Part shown: in pieces, positions 12,819 to 24,200 of the stretch | Position numbering within the stretch: the first letter of the stretch is position 1 | How the letters are laid out: each line of letters opens with the position of its first letter | NCBI RefSeq assembly: GCF_000485595.1 | Contig: NW_014578037.1 | Location: 1-30,264 of the forward strand | Source of the DNA: Priapulus caudatus | Taxonomy: Eukaryota > Priapulida > Priapulimorpha > Priapulimorphida > Priapulidae | Direction of reading: 5' to 3' | Length of the DNA: 30,264 nucleotides | Made by a program: the position numbers and the translations under genes | Notes under the pieces: model-generated | Told to the model about the DNA's origin: nothing | Database searches by the model: none | What the model saw: only the letters and a program-made list of their open reading frames with translations

Positions 12819-12904
12819 CACTTATCTAACTACAGTACAGGAAAAACACGCTCTGATTATATAAACTCACCAACACGAACAATATTCACAGAATTGTAAT
12901 CAGG

Positions 12905-12910
12905 TTTATT
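12905..12910 (-). promoter_or_regulatory. Possible distal polyadenylation signal of the exchanger gene
   Basis: TTTATT on the plus strand reads AATAAA on the minus strand, about 575 bp beyond the stop codon. It lies just upstream of MITE copy A in gene orientation. AATAAA is common in AT-rich DNA, so this is only a candidate. Confidence 0.3.
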
Positions 12911-13064
12911 TTCTACTTAAAATTTTACCTCGATTCTGCACACGATCTCCATTCTACAGCCCATCTGTAGACCGACTGTCCCTAAATCGTGATGGACGTA
13001 TGACACACTATAACCATACCTGCACTTTACATAATATATATTCTCTGACCTAATACAATAATTA

Positions 13065-13070
13065 TTTATT
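13065..13070 (-). promoter_or_regulatory. Possible proximal polyadenylation signal of the exchanger gene
   Basis: AATAAA on the minus strand lies about 415 bp beyond the stop codon at 13486. It would give a 3'UTR of about 430-450 nt. This is the first canonical hexamer I would pick, but no transcript data are available. Confidence 0.35.
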
Positions 13071-13485
13071 CTGTACTATCATATCCATAATAAATCTCTA
13101 TATCTTACACAGTTTTCTCAGACGAATTCTCTACTACTACGTATAGTCACTAAAAATATCAGTCGCCCCGATATGTATCATGACCAGAAAAATTGTGTCA
13201 CAGTCCTTGTCTTCGACAGGATAGTGAAGCAGGGGCACTGGCAAGAGAAGGAGGAAGGAAAGGAAAAATATGTGTAGTGCATACACGAAAACCTTTCAAT
13301 CTGGGTGCATTCTGAGCGCGTGATATACCAGGAAAGTTGTATCAAAAACTCTTGACATGTCAAACAGTTTTGTATGGCATAAACAATCAGTCTATCCTTA
13401 TAGGAAGAAATAAATTCAGTCACAAAAACAAATTGGCGAAAAGAACTATTATTTACAAGAACAGATATAGCTCTACATGGAGTTA

Positions 13486-13641
13486 CTAATAGCCTGTTCG
13501 GGCACAGGGTGGTGCATTGACGTATCCAAACACGTTAAACTCAATCAGGCACGAGAAAACTAAGAACACCACATAGACTACCAAGAGACCAAAGCCAAGC
13601 TTCCTGTCCAGCTTCCATTTGTTGAAATGTATGCTTCCGAT
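13486..13641 (-). CDS. Exchanger exon 17: last helix and C-terminus
   Basis: Residues 629-679 and stop TAG. It contains [20 protein letters not shown] and then [14 protein letters not shown], matching the HLNKW-LDKKLG and EFNVFTFVNLPMC end of SLC24A3/A4. The end point lies within a few residues of the family's usual C-terminus, so the protein is not truncated. The acceptor is TTCTTCGCAG|ATCGG. Confidence 0.97.
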   Translation of the reverse strand: MGSIHFNKWKLDRKLGFGLLVVYVVFLVFSCLIEFNVFGYVNAPPCARTGY

Positions 13642-16600
13642 CTGCGAAGAAAACCAGGGTATGAAGGTTATATCCTGCAAAATTTCACATCTACCTGCGA
13701 CAACGGCACTTCTTTAGTTCGAAAGTATATGCGATGTTCTGGATCAGTCAAGACCAAGCATCTCACAAAGGAAATATCTGAATAAATTCCAGCTGACATG
13801 ATCGACGTACCACATTATTTACCTCCAAATGTTTTAGATAATGCACCGTGATATTTACTTTTTGGGTACTTAATTGCATACATGATAATATATGTCTGAC
13901 TAACTGAATCTTTGTGATCAGCGACACAACGTTTCTCACTTGATATTTTGTAAATCAAAACTGATCATTTGTGTACTGCATTACTGTTTGTTACATGTGC
14001 CTTTATTCATGAACCAATTACTATTCAAGGGCTTGTTATTATTCATCATTTTCGTAAAATGATACTTACCGTAACAACCACTGTTCCAAATAACAGGATT
14101 ACTGAGTACACGAGGCCATTACTGTTAATGTGCACCTATAAAACACAACGAGAAATAAACATTATGTATACACTTATTTTATAATATCACGAGGAACTTG
14201 TAACGACCTTATTATAGATACCTATACATAACATTTTATTAGTCAGATAAAAAACTAATAATAAATAAATACACTAATGCCCCATTTTCCTAAAGAAATA
14301 CCTTCCAAAAACATTCGAAACGCTAAATTACTTGATAAAAAAATAACATGAATCACGTCGTTTAATGTGGTCTTGCAAAATGTTATTCGGCCAAAATAAG
14401 AAGGTAATCACCCCCACCCCAGTCTCCCCTAATGAATGCAAAGTAAAAATTAACAGACATATATTGATTATTTAATAATGTAACACGGGAATGGTAGCTC
14501 AGAATAGAGTGCTGCTTCTAGACTACACTGGATGCATGGCACTGATTGTCAATTAATGCACAATTATGAGTGCAATTAATCTTTCACAAACACGTATATA
14601 TGTTGATTGTTTAACAACGTTACAAAGGAGAGGAAGTTATGAGTAGAAACCACGGTTGCCTACTCTGAAAATATGTGAATTTACGTTTGGTATTGCGAGT
14701 GAAGTGGGCATAATTTACAAATGATATACGAGAGAGTTTACGTAGATCTTAGTTGCTTTAATGCAGAGTATTACTGTACAATAATCAAAACTGAAATATA
14801 ATTATTACAGGTACAGGGCCGTAGACTGAGCAAATTCCTAGGGGGGGGGGCAAAATTGTATGACTCAACCGTGTAATGATGAGCGAGAGGCGCAGCTCTT
14901 GATCGACATCCATAATGTGGTAGGGGTGGGTCTGAGACGAGGCTTTCACGGATAAGTGACCAAAAACATCCCGTTAGGGTTATTTACGATTATTAGATAA
15001 GCTTTTTTTTTAAATTTTGCTCCAAAATTTAGGGGGCCCCCTTGCCCCCCCCCCCACCGGCTATGGCCCTGAGGTAATACCTACCGTCTCTCCAGATGAT
15101 ACTATAGCTGTCTTTACGAACCAGGGTAAAGCTAGGCCTAGCAGAATGTCAAACACATTACTGCCTATACTGTTAGAAACTGCCATATCACCTAGACCTG
15201 TAATTACAACAAAAAATACATTATTATACTTACCCTAGAGCAAGTTAAAGAGAGATACAGTCATTATTCAAGGAGTGCTTCCACCACGCCCTATCAGGTT
15301 GTGCTACCAATTCATTAGACAGGTATATTGGTTCATTGTCAATTTTATATAGGAAAACGATTAGGAATAAAGCTACTAACATGGCTTGTAGGAGGTTGCT
15401 GAAGGATATGAGTCTGATTGGTTGAAAATTGATTGATTTAGATCAACGGTCACCTATAGTGTGGTGTTGTAGAATGATACGTTGTCATGAATCTTTGACC
15501 TTTAAACATAAGCAGCTGTCTCTGAACTACGAATCTATGTAAGAGGTACACTGAGGAAAGACCTGTGCATGATGTCTACTGAATAAGAAACTCAGTTGAT
15601 AGAATGGCCTAGAGGAGAATTAAAGAAGACAGTGCAAATGCAAGCAAGACAGAGAGCTATTGTCTAAGTTCCATTCTCCATACGGAGCCAGGAAGACCAG
15701 CACAATTGTAGCGTGGAATATCGTATCGTAGCCAGTAGAACGCAGATAGTAGAAGTAACACTGACAGTGGAATAAACGGTGGCAACTACAGGTTTATTCT
15801 AAACACGGATAAAACAATACACATACCAGTCAGCTGCCCGTGGACGTCTCTCCCATTCTACCCAAAACCCCTGTGTTTTATCCGTCTCTGTCCCCCCCTC
15901 AACCTGTCCTTGTTTAGGGTCGAGGTCGTTGTACCCCTCGAACGGTCGTGAGAACCGTCCGAGGTACCTCCCTTAATGACTATATCGGCCATGCCGTCTT
16001 TCAACGTTAATTTATATGCAGCTCTTAAGTAGGCAGTTAATGTCTGGTGGGGCCATCGCCTGCTGTCTCTGACCGATTGTATAGGTGGTGTGTCGAATTC
16101 CCCATGTCTCTATCTCAATGCTAAAACACCGTACTACACAAGTGTGAAACAGCATGCATGTATCTGCGATGTATGTGTACCTTGCTTGGCTACGATCAGG
16201 CTGGCCATGCCATCTGGGATGCTGGTGCCAGCAGCAAGGAAAGTGATACCCATGATGCTGTCGGGTATGTGAATCGTGTAGCCTATGATTGCCACCTGTA
16301 ACATCGCATGCAAGGGGAATCATTTGCTGAGTCAGTTCGTTTATAAGTTTATAGTGAGTACATATTACTCCATTTAAAATGGTATTTCGTAGTGTATTGC
16401 AAATTGTCACACGCACGCACGCACGCGCGCACCGCCGCACACACACATTAATTAATACAGAAGAAGATGTTATGTTAGGACACGGACCGCCATAGGTGGG
16501 AAGGCGGGCATGGGGGCAGTCCCCCCCCCAAGAAATGTAGTTACATAACATAGTCAATGGCAGTCACCTTCCCAGAACACAACCCTCACGTGACTTTACA

Positions 16601-18201
16601 CCTCCCTCCAGGCAAAATGAGTCAGCTATACGCTCGTGTATGAGGAGAATGTTAAGCAAAAGTCATATCTGAGATTATCTGAGGAAAACACGATTTGTGT
16701 GCACCCAAATCCTCACATTTCTCTAATACACATTTAACACAGAAAGGTGGAGAAATTTAACAGGTGGAACTGTGTAGTTTCACAGACTAAATGGGAGAGT
16801 TGACTGCCATGTATTCAAGTGCTTACTGACTGCTTAATGCCTTCATATACCACTTATACCACGATGTGTGAGAAGAGAGTCACCACCACTCACCATCCAC
16901 ACCATGACGTAGGAGAAGACGGCTATCCACACTATGGACATTGTGAATGTCACAAAGAACCAACGCTCCCATCTCTGCTTGCGACAGTCAGGCACAGACA
17001 CGTAGAAGAGGCATTGTAGAGGCAAGAATAGCACCCACTTTAAGACGGCCACACACCCATCAGCTGCAAAAAACAGAATTTTATCCAGGTCAGTTTTGCT
17101 TCATAATTCTCTTTCATAAAGACTAGACGACTACAGCTCAATGTACTATCAGACGTACAAATAAAAAAAAGTAGCTCAATGACTATCAGTGTATTGGCTA
17201 GTTGCGATGAGGTATAACATTTTAAACACGTTACAATGGATAACTCCAGCTAGCACAGGTTATATCATATATTGTGCTTAGACGCAGTGGCATGTTGGTA
17301 GAGTGACATACTTTGTGTCACACTGCAGCAATAATATATGTGCATATTATGGATGCTGCAATGCAATGAACACATACGACCTAATATGTTCACACAATTC
17401 ACATATTCAAACTGTTGTGCATTTGACAATTAACGTTCCCAAAGTCAGCGAGAGCTTTTGCTTTCAGCTGTTAATAGGATAAATACCATAACAGATGTCT
17501 ATACTAGCAGCCACTTGCAAATTTCCAGTGGTAATATTATATGTGCATCACACCTGTGGGGGGTCCCTTTTTCCAGTCGTCAAACTCCTCCTGTTCGTCT
17601 TCCTCTGTCTCTGGCCTGCAAACACATAACAAACACAAACTCAGCCTAATAACTGAATCGCTTTACGGTTATAAATGGAACAGTCATCACATTTTAATAT
17701 TTGCCGTCCACGTCACTCGCATTATCTCGCTCAAAATTTGCCGAGAAATTAAATAGCATGTGGGATGGCAAGATTTAAGCATACGTTCACACGTTCACAC
17801 GTTCACCAGTATATCATCATGCATAAACATCTTTATCACCTGTCAGAGCCCGTTGTTAGAGTGAAAGGGTACGGGGGCTGGGCTACCTTGTTTAGATGAA
17901 AAGTTAATTTCAGAACTTCAGTGTTCATGCTTTGAATGCACGAGATCCCTATTTGAGAGGCAATTTATCAGCATCTCAGCTATATCTCAGCTATAACAGT
18001 TATTTCTACAAATTGTTTTAACACCACCCACTTACATACAGTTTACATGTTACGGCCCTTAGCTATGAATTTTCACTTTAATCACTCAATTGCACCCAAT
18101 TATTGGTCGACTTCCAACCAAGACTTGAGAACCGAGTGACTACATCTGGTAGCACTGTGAACATAAGGCCATGCACTATCCGAATATTATCATATATATA
18201 T

Positions 18202-18249
<48 letters not shown>

Positions 18250-21200
18250 ATATATAACTGGGTATCCTGGGTGGAGAACATGCCAACAATTACTCACGCT
18301 CCGTGTGCGATGTTGATGTAGGACGGTGAGAACGCGCCGCTCAGGCTCAGATAGCTCTTCGTGATCTCGTGCTTCAGAGCGCGGTTGCTCTTCATTATCG
18401 CCCCGATGCTGCTATTCATGCTCATCTGAGACTGGTTTATCGTCGACGATCGCTGCTTGTTCAGGTTGTCATCGCGCTTCTTCTGCTGCTGCAGTGACGG
18501 ATAAAACCCACGCTGACGCACGACGGTATCAGCAGCAGGGAGGAGGATGAAAGGATGAGAAGTGCGATAGGTGAGCGAAGAGGAGAACCACAAGGATCGC
18601 CATGGGGGAGACAAGAGGGGAACCACAAGGATCGCCATGAGGGAGACAAGAGGGGAACCACAAGTATCGCCATGAGGAAACCATACGGGGAGCCATGAGA
18701 GGAGACATGGGGGGATACATAGGGGGAGACATGAGGAGAGCCATGAGGGGAGACATAAAGGAACCCATGAGAGGAGACATAAAGGAACCCATGGGAGGAG
18801 ACATAAAGGGAGATATGAGAGGAGCAATGGGGGGAAGCCATGAGGGGAGCCATAAAAGGAGATAGGAATGGAGCCACGAGGGTAAACAATAAAGGGACCC
18901 ATGAGAGGAGCCAAGCGAGGAGCAATGGGGGAAGCTATGAGAGGGCTTTTCGAAAACCATGAGGGGATCCATGAGAGGGCCATGAGGGGCAGCAATGAAA
19001 GAAGCTACGAAAAGAGCCACAAGGAGAGACATAAGAGGAGACATGAGGGGAGGGGGAGACATAATGAAAGAAAATGAGAGGGAATATATTGCGAGCCACT
19101 TAGGATGGACTTGTACGTGAAACCCATGTGTATTAATCGTTTACCGGAGCACTCTTAAGCCATATATATTGTTCCGATCATTAAAATATTATATCACGGG
19201 CAAAAATACTTTTGTGTTGAATTCAACATGTTTTAGCATGTTCATGAATGGATGAGTGCATTGTTTTTGGTCGATGATAATTGGCAGAAAAATAAAAGAA
19301 GTAAAATTTAATATATGCATGGTCTCTGTTCGTTGCCACACTCTTAATCAAATCACACCTCTTGAATGATGACTCTAGTCGCCATTTGCAAACGGGTTTT
19401 GGCCGAAAACTGTTTTCCCAGCATAAGTTTTGTTACAGCCTCAGGATATTCCAACCTGAAAAACACCACATTGCTAACTAATAGTATATCAAAAGAGACT
19501 GCAGTTTAAAAGACCCTAAAATGATTAAACATCACTGTATCTTGGAAAAGTCAAGTTGCTTTAATCCTGCCTATCATTTAGTGAATAGAGATAAGCATAT
19601 ACTTTACATAGTGTGATACCACCTACTAAAATAATGCAAAAAACATACAACACTAGGATTAACTAAATATTAAGTAATATTTCTGATGGTAGAATGATGG
19701 TGTAAACATCATGTGTCTATATATAATGTTATATCCATGACTTTGCGACCCTAAGTGTAAACAAGGGTTGGACCATGATAAGATATGCAGTTACATTATC
19801 TTATATAAATAAGTAGACTATAAGATGATAACCCACCTGTGCTGTCTTTGATATTCCAAACTGGTTGCACTACTGCGTCGTTGATTCAGATATCTTTGTA
19901 TCGCCTCCTCCCTCTCCGTTCCAGACTTCCTTCTTACTACTTTATCCATTTGCACCATGGGTACGGATATCTCTATGGAGTTTCTCTCGCCATTTTCCTC
20001 CTCGTAAATTGTGCGTACTAGTTAACAGTAAAAACAGAAAAACATGAATATATGTGACAAATAGGCCCCCAATTTGTAATAATCTCAAATACTTCTAATT
20101 TCCATGTCAACATGTCACCTAGCTTAAGCTGATTTTACACTACCGACTTTATGTTGGCGAATTGGCGAGTTGGACCAATTTCGCAATTCGGCAACTCCCG
20201 AGTATAGAACATGTTCTAATCTCCCAACTAGTTGCTATCGATCGGTTGGTCGTGCAACTTTTGCGTTTACACTGCTAATTGTTGGTTGTATAGTTAGGAA
20301 GTTGGTCCAATTCGCCAATTCGCCAACATAAAGTCGGTAGTGTAAACCCAGCTTAAGGTGATATGTTGACATGGCAGGTGGTAATTAGGTGAGAGATAAT
20401 CAAACATGGGAATCACATATCTATGTGCATGAAATCATTCAAGCCAGCCAAAAATTCACATGTAATCACAATAAAATGATTAAAAAAGATCCTTTCAAAT
20501 CAAGTCTTAACCATTAATTATAATGTGTGAACTTTTAAATATCAATTCCACGACTACTATGGGATCAAGTCGAATAGCAATGGAAAGCGTTTTGCTTGCA
20601 AAAATTCAGCATGACACGTCTATTGACATAGTGTGTGTGCTGTGGTGGTGGGCTCACCGTGCTCTGGTAAGCCAATTGAGTGTGTATCCACATGATCCCC
20701 GTGTTCTTCATGCTCCTTCTCTACTTTCCGCTGCGCCATTTTCCACACAATTTTCGAGTTAAATCTGTGAATGTATAACATATATATACATATATAGACC
20801 ACAGATATCATATGTAATACTAGGGTGTGCCCGTATTATCTGTGTTTGATAATGAGATACATTTATAATTTTATATTTTGACCATATATCAGTAATGACA
20901 GAGAAACTAACTAACCACAAATGCAGATAAAGAACTGGCCTCAATGACATATTAATCTCATTAAAACTTACTTTTAATACCGAACCCATAAATGTATGAA
21001 TTTCGTTACGACTGTTATTGTGCTGACTTTACATAATGTAAGTGCAAATAATGATAGTATTTATTCAACAGTACTCACTTCATAATGACAATATAGATGG
21101 CATACATGACTAGCATAATAACAGATTCATACCAGGTGACTTCCCCATTGAAAATTACCTGAAATAAAAAGTGTTACAAAAATACATGACAAATACATGT

Positions 21201-24200
21201 TACAGTATATCAACCATGTATATGTTGTGCAAGTGTTTATTACAATACTCATATAATTCCTATAAATTTCTCCAAGCAACTGAATAAAACAGAGATGTTG
21301 GTAATATGGTATATCTCAAAAATTTGCCATGAAACTATACTAGAAGCATTGTGTGTACAGCACCGTTTAACACTGTCAGAAGAACCCCAGAAATATTGAA
21401 AAAATATAAGATTGGAATAGAGTACAATTGTACCTGACATTTTTTTACATTTGTGTATGTTATCTTGATATTTTTTGTGCCTTCACAGTGCCACCTTGTG
21501 TCAATAAGTCACTAAACCCTCTATCACACATTCATAGTAACACCATCCCATGAATATAAACATACTATTAATGCATGGTTATAAGGAAAACTTACTGAAG
21601 CCCCCAACACTGCATGTTGTACGTGCGCATGCATGATAGTGGGCACGCGTGCTAGTATATGGGGGCGTGTGTGCTAGTATATGGGGGCGTGTGTGCTAGT
21701 ATATGGGGCGTGTGTGCTAGTATATGAGGGCGTGTGTGCGAGTATATGATGGCATGTGTGTGTATACTCACCACAATAAGAATCACAATAGCAAGGCTGT
21801 AATAGCTTGTATCTCTAAACAGTGGCCACCACGTTAATTCCACTACCTGTAAGTAGAGGTGAACAAGTGCATTAGATTCGAAACGACACATACATACGCA
21901 CACACATGCACCAAGGTGTGCACAGACGCACATACACGCACACACGCATGCACATGCACAGACATAAAAACAAGCACACACACGCACGCACGAGCACACA
22001 CACACATACATACAGGCCCTCACACACACACACGTTTGTTCAATATATAAATGTATCACTGTCATAGCCTTTGCATTGAAAATTTACTGCTAACTCTCAG
22101 GTATCTATTACATGGCATATCACAGAGACTACCAGCAGCAAAAGCATTATGACTATACACGGAAGAAGAAGGTTACGGTACCATTCCGGCAGCGATGCCA
22201 CATAGGCCAATGATAGCCAGAATGTTGAATACGGCTGAGCCAACTATGGTCCCTACTCCAACATCTCCTTTGGCTATAAACACACCTAGTGCAGAAAACG
22301 CAGAGATATATCCCATGATAATAACGATTTGATTGTTTGTGAGCGAAATTTAGCTTTTCTAGGTTAATAATAACAAGAGCTAATAAAACCTAGAGTGTAC
22401 AACGGAAAAACGGGAAAATAGTGCTATTTCACGACATGATTATTCTACTTTGCCTGCGAGTCTAGAATAATTTTATGGTATTGCATTAAGCAGAATTCTT
22501 TGCTCTCTAAAACAAGACCAACCGCTTGTCAATACGATACTCCTAGGCTGAGATATTGGCTCGTAAACTTCTACTCCCACATGCCTCACAGCGCCTCGCA
22601 TACACATTATTCACCATCCTTCTCGCCTTTTGCGGGTTAGGAAAGTCGCTTCGTGAGAGTCCAGGTTTTTCTGCGATAACTTTATGAATGAACGGCGTTT
22701 CGGTTATCATTGGTGACTTTCGGGGGCATCGCCTATGCCCTTATCTCCCATTATCTTTCCTAGCACGGCTAATGCCCGTCATGATGGAGCCGGCAATGTT
22801 TTCTAAATTAAGTCTCTACAACGCAGCTCAGTTACTATATGGTGTAGTAAGAGTACCAAATTTGGGCATGTGACATCAATTATCAGCGCTCCAAGCGGCG
22901 ACAGAAACCGATAGCCAAAATGCTTCGGGGCGAGAAGGATGGTGAATCATGTGTATGCTAGGCGCCATGAGGCCTGTGGGAGGAGAAGTTTACGAGCCAA
23001 TATCTCAGCCTGGGAGTATCGTATTGACAAGCGGTTGGTCTTGTTTTAGAGAGCAAAGAATTCTGCTTAATGCAATACCATAAAATTATTCTAGACTCGC
23101 AGGCAAAGTAGAATAATCATGTCGTGAAATAGCACTAATTTCCCGTTTTTCCGTTGTACACTCTAGGTATTATTAGCTCTTGAAAATAAGTATATTGACA
23201 TTTTAGGATTTGCTAACCGGATAAGATTCAAATATTTAAAATTGCACATTCATCCAAAACCTCCACTCCATACCACAAAGAAATTTATCAAGAATCATAA
23301 TGAATATCTGATGATGACAATATAAATTTGTGAATCAAAATAAAATAATTCTTGCCTATGATAGAGGTGAAAAGTTCTGGTGCGGAACTTCCAGCTGCCA
23401 TAAACGTTGCCCCGGCAACATCCTCTCCTATGTTCAACCTCTGTAAAATGGTAAAAACCCATCACATATTTCGCATTCCGAAACCCACTAAGGTAGTGAG
23501 ACATTGAATCTAATCAAAACAGATTTGATTCAATGTCTCACTACATTTGACGGTTTGAATGCATAGTATCTAAAATATGTTACAATTTAAATACATGCAA
23601 ATATAAATGGTAAGTCTACATGAAACTAGTAAAGTCACCTATCGTTACATACACTTTTTATGTATTACAGTGTTACTAATATCCTACGTAATGTGTGACA
23701 TAATGACTAAACTATCTAGGAATTAAGTATGTTACAACGAGCTCGTGGAATACTATAGGTTTGTCAATTGTATCACTATATATAGGGCTGCCTTATAAAA
23801 TAATAATATAATACTAAATAAAATAACCCAGCATTTTAAAAAGTTGTCCAATACAAGGCACACCATTAAAAACACCTTAATAAAGGCATAGGCTGTGTAG
23901 GCTCACCCACCGAGCATATCTTCTCTAATGATGATACAAAGTAGTCATCGCAGATGATCGCCAGGCCGAGGAACATGTAAATGGTGACGAGGATGTGTAG
24001 GATGATGGCCCCGTGTGCGCGTTGCTGCGCCGTTAAGCCATCGTGAGGAAACTCCTCATATGCTGACGACGAAAGCAAGACCAACTGTTGACCGCAAGCC
24101 TCGCTAAATTCACCCACCAGTATGTTTGAGCATATCGTATAAACCTGGGGGCCGTTGTCAGTAACATCGTGAAGTTAATGCTAATGTTGAGACTAATTTC

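Noticed and set aside
14485-14560. tRNA-like stretch TGGTAGCTCAGAATAGAGTG (tRNA gene or tRNA-derived SINE)
   Set aside because: It resembles a tRNA D-arm/A box, but there is no matching acceptor stem, anticodon arm or B box downstream.
16012-16557. A 181-codon minus-strand frame over exchanger exon 14
   Set aside because: It is in a different frame from the conserved alpha-2 sequence of exon 14, so it is a shadow of the exon and its flanks.
18294-18995. A 233-codon minus-strand frame as a single gene
   Set aside because: Only the last 71 codons (18298-18512) are exchanger exon 11. The rest is translation of the purine-rich minisatellite.
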